From UBA1141 sp963665155 (GTDB taxonomy: Bacteria > Chloroflexota > Dehalococcoidia > Lucifugimonadales > UBA3495), in NCBI GenBank assembly GCA_963665155.2, contig CAXXFI010000002.1:1585218-1649217 (forward strand): DNA of 64,000 nucleotides, in the 5' to 3' direction. Position 1 is the first letter of the stretch. Each line of letters starts with the position of its first letter. Below the pieces are notes generated by a model. That model made no database searches, had not been told where the DNA came from, and saw nothing but the letters and a program-made list of their open reading frames with translations. A program made the position numbers and the translations under genes. Positions 1 to 8,546 of the stretch are shown here, one piece after another.

Positions 1-627
1 AGTGGGCGCAGGTAGTTCGGACTTGTAAGGCTCACCGGTGGTTTTGGCGTGGAGCATAGCCACCAACCGCTGGGCGGATGTTTGCTCAGTGAACCCGTCT
101 TTTAGTATGCCCATGGGGATGTAACCAGCTTCTTCGGGAAGACCAATTTCTTCTTGATGAGCCAACTTGAGGGCAATGACCGCCATCTTTTCCAGGGCGT
201 CTCGCATCCCAGCGGCTTGAGCGCCCGAGTCCACAATGTGGATGGACTGGTGGTAGAGGTCCACTCCAGGGTTCTCCACGGCCATTCCTGTGGTCACAGG
301 TATACCCAGGGAGTCGTCAACCGCTGCGCACAAAGCACCGCAAGCGACGCCGTAACGCCCGGCCTCAAAACATGGCCCGGCGAAGAACAAATCGGCCTCA
401 GCTTCTTTAACTTCCCGCAACACGCGGTCGGTTAATTCTTCCAGGTTCTCGGCAGCGTAGTTGTCGCCGCAAATTATGGTGCGGACCACTTGGGCTCCAT
501 CGCCCATGACTTGCTCCATAAGCCGACCGGGGCCAACAGCGCTGTCCTTGACCACCGGGGTCATTCCAGCTGCCTCCTCGCTGCCCAAGCCTCCGAAAAA
601 CTGGTTGAGGTAGAAAACTATTCGCAT
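1..627 (-). CDS. grdB: Glycine/sarcosine/betaine reductase component B, large subunit (GrdB/GrdF/GrdH family), partial
   Basis: The minus-strand frame opens with ATG at 627 and stays open to the left edge, giving 209 residues of a protein usually about 430 long. The N-terminus reads MRIVFYLNQFFGG, then a GPGR motif and an AGPCFEAGRYG segment, the pattern of the reductase component B subunit that in the clostridial enzyme binds substrate and carries selenocysteine. The selenocysteine region lies in the missing C-terminal half, so whether this copy has Sec or Cys cannot be judged here. It lies downstream of grdE on the same strand with a 170-bp gap. Substrate (glycine, sarcosine or betaine) cannot be assigned from this part. 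Confidence 0.85.
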   Translation of the reverse strand, partial: MRIVFYLNQFFGGLGSEEAAGMTPVVKDSAVGPGRLMEQVMGDGAQVVRTIICGDNYAAENLEELTDRVLREVKEAEADLFFAGPCFEAGRYGVACGALCAAVDDSLGIPVTTGMAVENPGVDLYHQSIHIVDSGAQAAGMRDALEKMAVIALKLAHQEEIGLPEEAGYIPMGILKDGFTEQTSAQRLVAMLHAKTTGEPYKSELPAPT

Positions 628-695
628 TGGAGAAACCTCTTTATCTGAATGGCCTATTTTCTCTAAATGGATTTCATGAATCTATCACGGAATAC

Positions 696-776
696 GGTTC
701 GGCAAGCTCGCTATGAACCATTGATCCGGCCAACACCGCTCGTCCTGAGCCTGCCGCAGCACTGTCGAGAGTCTGA
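696..776. repeat. Diverged copy of a dispersed inverted repeat
   Basis: Between grdE and grdB lie two short arms, GGTTCGGCAAGCTCGC near 696 and CGCTCGTCCTGAGCCTG near 738, that resemble the two arms of the perfect inverted repeat at 42564-42675. The right arm carries an apparent small insertion. Seen directly; common origin is inferred. This gap holds no gene. Confidence 0.45.
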
Positions 777-797
777 ACCGAGCACTTGACATAAGTC

Positions 798-2111
798 CTA
801 GTAAACAAAAGACCGGAGCCGGGATGCTCCCTGTTGGCTAATGAGCCCGCAAACCACGTGGGACCCCAAATCCTGGGGTACTTTGAGTGCTTCCAAGGTC
901 TCGGCATTGCCCGCCACCACCCGCTGCGCTCCGGAAACCGACCACTTGGTGTCTTGCCCGCCCACATAAACAATGGCGTCTACCTCCGGGTAGTTGAACA
1001 GTAGGGCCGACTCGGCCCGGCGGTCCCAGGACATGTCCGAAACCTGGACTGCGGTCCGCATACCCAGTTGCTCGCACAATAGGGCGGTCAAGGCCATGTC
1101 GGCATGGGGAGCGCCTCCTCCGTACTTGGTCAAAACGACGCCGTCGGCGCCCAGGTTCCACTTGGCCAGTTCCGCTGCCATCATACAGTTCCGCTCCCTC
1201 TGTTGGTTGTCCGAGGCGGCCATGGTGGCGATGGTCCCAACAAGGTTTATCCGCCCTTCTTCGTGCCAACGGTAGAGTTCCGTGATGATGGGATGGTTCT
1301 GGTAGAAATAGGTCTCCACGCCCATACCCTGGAAACCGGTGGTTATTGCGCCGTCCAGCCATTCGTTGGGATGCAGCGGGGTGGGCACCATTCCGGCGGT
1401 GTTGTCGCCGTAAAAAATCTGTTCTCCGACCTCGGCCACCCGTTGGCGGGAATGGACCTGTCCGATGTAGGCGAATCGTGGCGCATTTTTGTCGCCCTCT
1501 TGTCGGGACGGGCCCGCCGTTTCCAGTACCTGAGTCTCGTCAGGAGCTAGGTCAACAGAGGCTTGGGCCAAAAACACCGCAGCCTTGACCGAGGCCAAGC
1601 GCAGAGCGTTAAGGGCCACACGGCGTTCCAAGCCGGGAACGGTATGTGGGACAACAACCAGATGGTGGAGAGGAGAATAGGGAGACTCAGCGGCAGCGGG
1701 ACCGCTCATATCCACTATCTTTCCTCGGGTCAGTGGCGCGGCTTCGTCCAATACAGTGACGGCCGCCCCTTTGAGGACATGGGTTGTGCCGCGGCCCGCC
1801 ATCGCCATCGGACCCAGTATGCCTGGAAAGTTTGATGTTAGTGAGTTTGATGTTAGTAAGTTTGATGCTATTTCAGGGGGCGAGTCCCAGTTTGACGATT
1901 TGGCGCGAGGCTCGAGAATATCGAATATGATGCCGATGCGGCAATCCTCGCCGGGTGACACGATTTCCAATCCGACGCTGGCCAGCCGGGAGTCTTCCAA
2001 GAGGTGCTGGCGCAGCCCTTCTTCGTCGACCACCAGGTTGCGGTCCACCAACTCTGTGGCATCGCCAAATTGCATGGATCGTATTGGATGTATAGCCAAC
2101 GTTAGTTGCAA
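798..2111 (-). CDS. grdE: Glycine/sarcosine/betaine reductase component B, alpha/beta proprotein (GrdE-like)
   Basis: The 437-residue product matches the GrdE/GrdG family along its length: a substrate-domain start (QFGDATELVDRNLVVDEEGL), THVLKGAAV, a DMSGP motif, then a second half with DGAITTGF, QNHPIITELYRW and LGADGVVLTKYGGG. In characterised GrdE the proprotein is cut before a cysteine that becomes a pyruvoyl group, in a segment like SGNCVSAC. Here the aligned stretch reads TTGFQGMGVE and has no cysteine, so classical processing looks unlikely. Residues around 85-92 contain a short TSNSLTSN duplication. ATG at 2111 is the first start in the frame. It is upstream of grdB and probably cotranscribed with it. 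Confidence 0.85.
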   Translation of the reverse strand: MQLTLAIHPIRSMQFGDATELVDRNLVVDEEGLRQHLLEDSRLASVGLEIVSPGEDCRIGIIFDILEPRAKSSNWDSPPEIASNLLTSNSLTSNFPGILGPMAMAGRGTTHVLKGAAVTVLDEAAPLTRGKIVDMSGPAAAESPYSPLHHLVVVPHTVPGLERRVALNALRLASVKAAVFLAQASVDLAPDETQVLETAGPSRQEGDKNAPRFAYIGQVHSRQRVAEVGEQIFYGDNTAGMVPTPLHPNEWLDGAITTGFQGMGVETYFYQNHPIITELYRWHEEGRINLVGTIATMAASDNQQRERNCMMAAELAKWNLGADGVVLTKYGGGAPHADMALTALLCEQLGMRTAVQVSDMSWDRRAESALLFNYPEVDAIVYVGGQDTKWSVSGAQRVVAGNAETLEALKVPQDLGSHVVCGLISQQGASRLRSFVY

Positions 2112-2151
2112 GTGATGCCTCTATTCGTTAGAGATTATGACGCAATTGCGC

Positions 2152-3202
2152 CTACTGCCAACGGGCAAAGCCCCAGCCACCTCCGGTTCCCGCCGGAGAG
2201 CGGTACACCGGCACGTAGTCCACGACTTCCATGTCCAAACGCTCCAAGGCCCCGGCAGCGGTAACCCAGTTTAGTATCTCAGAATTGCCCGAATTTAGCC
2301 GGTGACGAGGCAGGGAAGACAGCGTTGCGGAATCCTTGTTCTTCATGCCGGTTAGGGCCATCCAGTCCACTTCTTCGTCAACGGTAAAGTGGCTCAATCC
2401 GCCTGTGGCAACTATCGCCACCCGTTTGTCCGACTCCCAGGCCTCGATGGCCTTGGCGATGGCCCGGCCCAAGTCGTAACAGCGCTTGGGGGTCGGCTGG
2501 TTCGGCGGATAGAAGGTGTTTTGCATGACCGGCACTATCGGTATGATCTTGTTGTTCATCAGCCGCTTGACCACATAAGCGTAAGCGTGGGGCATTCCCT
2601 GGCGGTGTTTTTCGGTGACGATGTTGGAATTGATGTAACCGCTGGGGCCCACCGAACCGCTGTATTCTTCTTTCAAGTAGCGGCATTGGGCCATGTCGAA
2701 GTCGGCTTCCAAGAGTCGCTCAATTAGATGCAGCGCCAACTTGGAGTCCACCGGCACGTCCATCTCCACGTCTCCGTAACCCCACCCCGAAGCCCCCAGG
2801 ATAGAGTTGGCGGGAGCGTCATGTCCTCTGGGTATTAGCCGCATCGTGTCGCCCCCAATAAATGGCGAAGAGGGGCATGTTGTCGTCGAAGAATAACTTT
2901 TCTTGGTCGTCGCTGATTATGACCACCACATCGGGGTTGGCCTCGGCCAGTGATTCTTCCAGGGTCTTGATGGCCGTCTGGCAAGCCGCGTACTGGCCAT
3001 TGAAAGTATCTTGGTTCACCTTCGTCACTATGGAAGAGTCGGCTTGACCCAACAGGGCTTCGTAGCTGACTACCTCCCCGCCGGGCACAGCGGTCAGCAT
3101 GGAGTTTCCCTTGTCCCGCTCGGCGAACAAGGGCCACATATCCGGTTTCAAGCTCAGCATCGGGCTGTGGGCCGAAGCTAGGCCCAGCACTATTTTCGCC
3201 AT
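2152..3202 (-). pseudogene. ligB: Class III extradiol ring-cleavage dioxygenase, LigB family, with one frameshift
   Basis: Two overlapping minus-strand frames (3202-2819 and 2844-2152) together spell one LigB-type protein of about 349 residues. The N-terminal part has SAHSPMLS with the metal-ligand histidine region; the C-terminal part has IPRGHD and ATGGLSHFTVDEE. The frames join in a run of five G (plus-strand C at 2852-2856): with four G the protein reads YWGDTMRLIPRGHD without interruption. So there is either a real one-base insertion, a homopolymer sequencing error, or slippage. The family opens protocatechuate/gallate-like catechols with O2 and Fe(II). It sits between the grd genes, transcribed toward grdE with about 40 bp between. 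Confidence 0.85.
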
Positions 3203-3213
3203 GAACTCTCCTT

Positions 3214-3249
3214 AGCTAAGGCCGAAGCTAAGGCCGAAGCTAAGGCCGA
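3214..3249. repeat. Three perfect 12-bp tandem copies upstream of ligB
   Basis: The unit AGCTAAGGCCGA occurs three times head to tail immediately upstream of the ligB start (ATG at 3202), overlapping where its ribosome-binding site and leader would be. A related GCCGAAGCTAGG sequence occurs inside ligB near 3171-3182, suggesting local duplication. Confidence 0.9.
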
Positions 3250-3618
3250 CCGTGATGAACTCGGCCCCTTCGGGAATTGGCCTTAATCGTCTACATTTTG
3301 GGGCCAGTGTTGAGAATTATCAACCCCGTTCCTTATCAGTGCCGGCCATCAGCTACGGACGTGGCTCATTCCTGCGAAGGCCGTAATCGAGAGAACGGCG
3401 CAACCCCGACAGTTCCTGAATACCGGCAGGCGCAGTTGCGATGGTCTTGGTTTTCGGGGACCATCTTTGAACTAGAAATGTTTGAACAAGGCGAAACCCG
3501 CTGCTATACTCGTGCCACCCTACTAACTCGTTGTTCGGATCAACCTGCGGTCCAGGACACTCTGGTAAGCTTTGACCGCCGGTTGATACCAAGATTCGTA
3601 CGTCTGCAGAACCGCTTA

Positions 3619-5094
3619 ATGATTAATTCCACCAAACAGCCGGTTATTCTTGGCGTTCGTTATTTCTTGGCCCACACGCCCGGATTGGTTCGCCACGGGT
3701 CAAAGCCCTCCAGGGACCTGATGGCGAACCCGGGGCTGCTTCCCTCACTTACCTCTCATCTGCGCAGCTTTCAAGACGCATTGGCTTATCCGCCCCATCG
3801 GGCATTCTTGGGCGCTGTTTACCCCGATGACCTGGAGCATCTGCCGAAACCGTGGTACCAGGTGACGGGCCAAGATTCCAGGTGGAGCCCCCACGGCGAG
3901 ATAATGCCCGAGGAAGAATTCTACGCTCTGTTAAAAATAGCCGACGATTTCGACTTGCTCTGGTTGGAGGAAGAGTTTACCAGAGAAGCCGCTGTGGCAT
4001 TGGCGGATCATCCTTTAATCTCCGATTCGGACGTTAAAAAGCTAGGCGCCGGTATTGCGTTGTCGGCAATCGAATCTCAGTTGAAAGATTCTGCGTCGGC
4101 GCTTCCGCTGTATCTGCGGGACGGACGTCTTGTTGGCTGCGTCAACCGCGCTCACCAACAGGATGCGACCCTTACGCCCGACGTGCTCCTGGAAAACCTG
4201 GCTTGCAAAGCCAGCGCCGCCATGGCCTTTCGTACCCTGCTTTCCCCGTCTCTGGTTTCCCAAAACAGCTCGGGTCCCGAAAACTCCGCAAATTGCATCG
4301 ACTACGTTATCAACAGCGGAGAGGAAGCTGTGGGGGAGCGCTATCAGCGGGGCGGCGGCAACCTGGGCAAAGCGGTGGCCGAGATGTGCGGATGCGTCAA
4401 TGCCACGGGGGCTGACGTTAAGGCGTTTTGCTGCGGCCCTGTCCATGCCTTGGTAATGGCTGGGGCGTTGGTGAACGCTGGCGTGTACAAGAAGGTTGCC
4501 GTGGTGGCCGGGTGCTCATTGGCCAAGCTGGGTATGAAATACGAAGGACACCTGGGCCTTGACCAGCCGGTGCTGGAAGACGTCTTGGCCGGGATGGCGA
4601 TCTTGGTGGGTGAGGACGATGGAGTCTCGCCCAGGCTGAAGTTGGATTCCGTGGGGCGTCACAGCGTCGGCGCAGGTTCATCCCAGCAGGCCATTTTTCG
4701 GTGTCTGGTGTCGGAGCCCTTGGAGCGTTTGGGCCTCCGGTATCAGGACGTGGACAAATACGCTACCGAGTTGCACAACCCCGAGTTGACGGAACCGTCG
4801 GGCAGCGGCAACGTGCCCCTGCTCAATTACCGGCTAATCGCAGGTATGGCAACTCTGGAAGAGCAGATTAGCAAAGCCGACATTCCCGATTTCGTGCAAC
4901 GGCACGGGATGCCCGGTTTCTCGCCAACCCAAGGCCACATTGCCTCGGCCGTGCCGTTTCTGGGTCATGCCTGGGACCGGCTTGTTGCGGGAGAAATGCA
5001 GCGGTCCTTGTTCCTAGCAAAAGGGAGTCTGTTCTTGGGGCGGATGACCCAGCTTTCCGACGGAATGTCCTTTATACTGGAACGAAATAACTAG
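3619..5094 (+). CDS. grdC: Glycine reductase complex component C, beta subunit (GrdC-like)
   Basis: The 491-residue product is FabH/thiolase-like and matches GrdC, which in the clostridial complex takes the carboxymethyl-selenocysteine from GrdA and yields an acyl-enzyme released as acetyl phosphate. Visible motifs: PVILGVRYFLAHTPG at the start, MCGCVNATGADVKAFCCGP, AGCSLAKLGMKYEGHLG, and HNPELTEPSGSGNVP plus a late QGHIASAVPFLGHA. The open frame continues upstream to 3277, but that stretch has no family similarity; ATG at 3619 gives the expected N-terminus, although its ribosome-binding site is weak. grdA follows 65 bp downstream. No grdD (component C alpha) is present in the window. Confidence 0.86.
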   Translation: MINSTKQPVILGVRYFLAHTPGLVRHGSKPSRDLMANPGLLPSLTSHLRSFQDALAYPPHRAFLGAVYPDDLEHLPKPWYQVTGQDSRWSPHGEIMPEEEFYALLKIADDFDLLWLEEEFTREAAVALADHPLISDSDVKKLGAGIALSAIESQLKDSASALPLYLRDGRLVGCVNRAHQQDATLTPDVLLENLACKASAAMAFRTLLSPSLVSQNSSGPENSANCIDYVINSGEEAVGERYQRGGGNLGKAVAEMCGCVNATGADVKAFCCGPVHALVMAGALVNAGVYKKVAVVAGCSLAKLGMKYEGHLGLDQPVLEDVLAGMAILVGEDDGVSPRLKLDSVGRHSVGAGSSQQAIFRCLVSEPLERLGLRYQDVDKYATELHNPELTEPSGSGNVPLLNYRLIAGMATLEEQISKADIPDFVQRHGMPGFSPTQGHIASAVPFLGHAWDRLVAGEMQRSLFLAKGSLFLGRMTQLSDGMSFILERNN

Positions 5095-5159
5095 CCTCGG
5101 TCCTGGCCTTGGTCTATGATCCGGCAGCCTTGGGCAATTAATTGGGAGAGGTATCTTAC

Positions 5160-5621
5160 ATGGACCTGAGAAACAAGAAAATAATCGCCTTGGGGGAACG
5201 GGACGGAGTCCAGGGCAGCGCAATTGCCCGGTGTGCTGAAAGCGCAGGGGCGGAGGTCGTCCTGGAGGTCACTCACTGCTTCGTTTGAACCTCAGCAGGC
5301 GCCCTTGACCTGGACGGTCAAGAAGAAATCAAGCAGGTGGCAGATAGGCTTGGCACCCAGGATATGGTGGTGCTGCTGGGCACGCCCAACGCCGAGAGTA
5401 GTCGCCTCTACGGCCTGACGGTAACCGAAGGCGACCCAGCTTGGGCCGGAGTTCTGGCCGGGGTGCGTTTGGACCTTCCCGTGTACCACATTTCTGAGCC
5501 GGAAATTAAGGCGCAGGTCGAACCTGCTCTGTACCAAGAGCAAGTCGGCCTGGCGGAGTTGGTGCTGGAAACCGAGGAAATTTTCCAGGCCTTGGACAAA
5601 GTCCGGCAGGGTAGTAACTAA
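5160..5621 (+). CDS. grdA: Glycine/sarcosine/betaine reductase selenoprotein A (GrdA), in-frame TGA = selenocysteine
   Basis: Reading ATG at 5160 through the TGA at 5286-5288 gives a 153-residue protein, the normal GrdA length. It contains GERDGVQGSAIARCAESAGA, the redox motif C40-F-V-U43-T-S-A-G-A-L-D-L, and VVVLLGTPNAES. GrdA proteins carry CFVUTAAGAMDLE at this place, so the TGA is read as selenocysteine rather than a nonsense mutation. GrdA is the small thioredoxin-reducible selenoprotein that carries the carboxymethyl group between components B and C. A GAGAGG ribosome-binding site precedes the start. A conventional gene caller would see only a fragment from 5337 or two broken pieces. 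Biosynthesis requires selA, selB, selC and selD elsewhere in the genome. Confidence 0.93.
5304..5322 (+). promoter_or_regulatory. Bacterial SECIS hairpin of grdA
   Basis: CTTGACC, a five-base loop TGGAC, and GGTCAAG form a perfect 7-bp stem starting 15 nt after the TGA codon. Bacterial SECIS elements lie directly downstream of the UGA within the coding region and present a short G-containing apical loop to SelB; spacing and loop agree. Structure seen in the sequence, function inferred. Confidence 0.8.
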
Positions 5622-5637
5622 GCTCCAACCGCAGCGT

Positions 5638-5994
5638 TCATTCCGTTGCTAACTCCATAGGGATGGTACTTGACCCGACTACAACGCGGCCACCCGATTC
5701 TTGTGGCTCAGTAACTCCATGCGGAACGAGCATAAAGGGGGAGACGAAGCCCGATGGGTCGCGGGAGAAATACTCTCCAGCAGGCGGTCCAAATGGACCT
5801 TCCTGTCCGCCATATCGAGAAACGATTAGCGACAAAGTTAACTGTGGTATGGCCACACGGGCAACACTGATTGTCTTGTCCCAGCGATGGCTGCCGCATG
5901 CTTCATCCTGGTCTTTGCCGATAGGAGCCAGACGAATGGAGCAAGATCCACCATCCCTGGCAGCAGCGCCAGACGCAAGTGCCCAACTAGCCAC
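5638..5994 (-). CDS. Hypothetical protein, doubtful
   Basis: A 118-residue minus-strand frame after grdA. Its C-terminal two thirds (VSRYGGQEGPFGPPAGEYFSRD, then PHGVTEPQESGGRVVVGSS) has a protein-like composition with Gly/Pro turns and hydrophobic strands, while the opposite plus frame (5663-6061) does not. No family is recognised and no clear ribosome-binding site is seen. It may be a fragment of a decayed gene. The rest of 5995-6454 holds nothing I can support. Confidence 0.3.
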   Translation of the reverse strand: MASWALASGAAARDGGSCSIRLAPIGKDQDEACGSHRWDKTISVARVAIPQLTLSLIVSRYGGQEGPFGPPAGEYFSRDPSGFVSPFMLVPHGVTEPQESGGRVVVGSSTIPMELATE

Positions 5995-6454
5995 ATGGCT
6001 CGTCGTTGCCGCATTCAGGCAAGAAGGATTTGATTATTCCGATAAATGGTATAGTCACTAATAGTGATAGGATCGCAAGGAGGAGTGGCTAGATAGGTCT
6101 GTTCAGTCCCATCTGGACGACTAAACGTCGAAGGTGCGTCACTGCCCGGACATCCTAAATATTGACATATGGAGAATCCGAACTTCGGTCCAAACGAACA
6201 GAATGTCGTCAGTTGCAGAGGGCGAAAGGAACAAGAGTGTTCTCGAACCCAGAGGTACCCTTTAGCGAACCGGCCAGCGCCAGCAGAATTGGCACTGTTA
6301 TATCGTCAACGCTGATAAGTGGTGGTGGTCGTGTCTTCTTTGATATTAGCATTCTTTACGGAAGGAAATGGTGATCCGCTGTCGCTGCAGCATGCGAATC
6401 AAGAGGACGTTGAAAATTCACCCGAGGAGTCATCAAAACTATGAAACAATAGTG

Positions 6455-6859
6455 TTACGTGGGAAGCACAACATCCGACTGGTCCTGTTTCACCGTAACC
6501 CAGGCCCCGTCGTCCAGGGTAACGTGGAACCCGCGGGCCAATTCATCTGGGTAGTCCATGTTGTCTGGTGGAATCGGGCTCGGCGACGTCCAGCGATAAT
6601 CCTGATCTTTGTCCCCGGGGTGAAGGTCTGGCACATTCGCCGCCTCGACAAACGTATGAAGGTTTCTGGCGTAGTTGCGCGATTACCGACGTTCGCGATT
6701 ACCAAGGTCAATGTAACATTGGCGGCTCCTCCACCATCGGAGTAAGGGAAGACTCCGACTGCGTAAAGCACCCCAACTGCCACGGCGATTCCGATTGGAT
6801 ATACTGTAATATGATTGCTGGGGTCCCGAATGTCCCGAGCTGGCCACCGGGTTATAGAT
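6455..6859 (-). pseudogene. Small single-pass membrane protein remnant, frameshifted
   Basis: The minus strand reads HITVYPIGIAVAVGVLYAV (one membrane segment), then SDGGGAANVTLTLVIANVGN, a beta-sandwich-like strand pattern. Around 6655-6662 the coding sense moves to another frame, which continues VEAANVPDLHPGDKDQDY and ends FHVTLDDGAWVTVKQDQ before TAA at 6455. Both halves are clearly protein-like only when joined. No in-frame ATG with a ribosome-binding site is seen near the N-terminus, so the left boundary is approximate. A short relative of its C-terminus lies at 54761-54855. Function unknown; possibly a cell-surface protein. Confidence 0.5.
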
Positions 6860-6980
6860 TCAGCGCAATCTAACTGGGAGTTTAGTTGTCGACGTGAATC
6901 GCAGAGGAATAATTGCGGACACGTTGTCAGGGTGAGCCTACAATTCAACTGGAATCACCGAAACGCGAGAATAAACTGCT

Positions 6981-8546
6981 ATGAAATACGACGTAATCAT
7001 CGTGGGTGCTGGGTCTGCTGGCTGCGTGCTGGCCGCCATGCTCTCCCAAAACCCGGACCGGTCGGTCCTGCTCTTGGAGTCCGGGCCCGACTACCCGGAC
7101 ATGGAATTAATGCCGGCGGAAATCAAGCACGATCTAAACCAGAGGGCCTCCGAAGCCGGCGGGGCCCACAATTGGTCTTTTCACGGGAGCCCAAACCAAA
7201 GGGCGGGCCGGGACGCTCCGGTGGCCAGGGGCAAGGTGCTGGGCGGCACCAGCGCCATAAATCACCAGATATTCCTCCGGGGCCTGCCCGAGGATTTCGA
7301 CCACTGGGCCTCTTTGGGGAACGACCAATGGTCCTACACCCAGGTGCTGCCCTACTTCCGGAGACTGGAGACCGATCTGGACTTCGCCGGGGATTTCCAC
7401 GGGACGTCCGGTCCAATCACGGTGGGCCGACACCGCCGGGAGTCTTGGTTGCCGCTCCACGAAGTCTTTTACCGCGCCTGCTTGGCGGCCGGATACCCGG
7501 AGGACGCGGACATGAACGACCCGGAAGGCCAGGGTGTCGGCTCGGTTCCGCTGAATTACCATCAATCCGTCCGGATTAGCACCGCCATCGGCTATATCAA
7601 TCCCAGCCGGCACCGTCTAAATCTTACTGTAAGACCAAACGTATCGGTGCGCAGGGTGCTATTCCAAGGTAAACGGGCCGTTGGAGTCGAGGCCGAAAGC
7701 GGCGGCGAAACCTTCCAGCTTTCTTCAGACTTGGTCATCCTTAGCGCCGGGGCCATCGCCTCTCCTCAGCTTCTGATGCTTTCCGGCATCGGTCCCAAGG
7801 AAGACTTGGAGGGCGTGCAAGTCACGTTGGTTCACGATTCGCCCGGCGTTGGCCGCAACATGAAGAACCATCCCGCGGTATCGCTCCGTTTCCGCCCTGT
7901 CGATGGGTACGCGCTGGAGGAAGATTCTCCCAGGAACCAAGCCGGGCTACGGTTCACTGCCAGCGGGTCGGAGTTCCGAAACGACATACAGGTCCAGCCG
8001 TTGACCTCCGGGCCAGCGGGTCATGTGGCCGAAGAGATCCGCGTCGGTTGCCGCTTGGAGTATCCGTTGGGCGCTGGCCGCCTGAGTCTGGCGGCGTCGG
8101 ACCCCAAGGTCCAACCGGTGTTAGACTACCGGTTTCTGGAAGAACCGCGTGACCGGCAGCGACTCCGGGACGCCATCCGGGAGACCGTTCGGCTATTTGA
8201 GGACGAGGGTTTTAAAACGGTGATTCATAGCCGTATCACGCCATCGGCGGAAGAGGTGGCCTCCGATGACCTGCTGGACCGCTGGACCGACGCCAACCTG
8301 ACCATTGCCGGGCACACCTGCGGCACCGCCAAGATGGGCCCGGAATCCGACCCGGAAGCAGTGGTCGACCAGCGCTGCCGGGTCTACGGGGTTGAAGGCT
8401 TGGCGGTGATTGACGCCTCGGTAATGCCCGATATCCCCCGGGCCAACACCAACGCCACCACCATCATGATCGCCGAGAGAGCGGCCGACTTTTTCAGCCG
8501 ACTTTTTCATGGAGAGTCCCTGACTACCGGACCGGCGGCCACATGA
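6981..8546 (+). CDS. GMC-family FAD-dependent oxidoreductase (choline/alcohol dehydrogenase-like)
   Basis: The 521-residue product starts with the Rossmann FAD motif DVIIVGAGSAGCVLA, has the GMC signature GKVLGGTSAINH near residue 90, SAGAIASPQLLMLSGIGP near 255, and the C-terminal active-site block HTCGTAKMGPESDPEAVVD and PRANTNATTIMIAERAAD. GMC enzymes oxidise alcohols, sugars or choline with flavin; the exact substrate is not predictable, and a choline-dehydrogenase assignment is common but weak. Length is normal. It converges on the SMP-30 gene, with the two 3' ends overlapping by 23 bp. Confidence 0.92.
   Translation: MKYDVIIVGAGSAGCVLAAMLSQNPDRSVLLLESGPDYPDMELMPAEIKHDLNQRASEAGGAHNWSFHGSPNQRAGRDAPVARGKVLGGTSAINHQIFLRGLPEDFDHWASLGNDQWSYTQVLPYFRRLETDLDFAGDFHGTSGPITVGRHRRESWLPLHEVFYRACLAAGYPEDADMNDPEGQGVGSVPLNYHQSVRISTAIGYINPSRHRLNLTVRPNVSVRRVLFQGKRAVGVEAESGGETFQLSSDLVILSAGAIASPQLLMLSGIGPKEDLEGVQVTLVHDSPGVGRNMKNHPAVSLRFRPVDGYALEEDSPRNQAGLRFTASGSEFRNDIQVQPLTSGPAGHVAEEIRVGCRLEYPLGAGRLSLAASDPKVQPVLDYRFLEEPRDRQRLRDAIRETVRLFEDEGFKTVIHSRITPSAEEVASDDLLDRWTDANLTIAGHTCGTAKMGPESDPEAVVDQRCRVYGVEGLAVIDASVMPDIPRANTNATTIMIAERAADFFSRLFHGESLTTGPAAT

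Noticed and set aside
3277..3618. N-terminal extension of the grdC frame
   Set aside because: It has no GrdC similarity, no ribosome-binding site, and the family N-terminus begins at ATG 3619.
6568..6873. Plus-strand ORFs around 6162-6873
   Set aside because: Composition is not protein-like; the minus strand carries the recognisable, frameshifted sequence.
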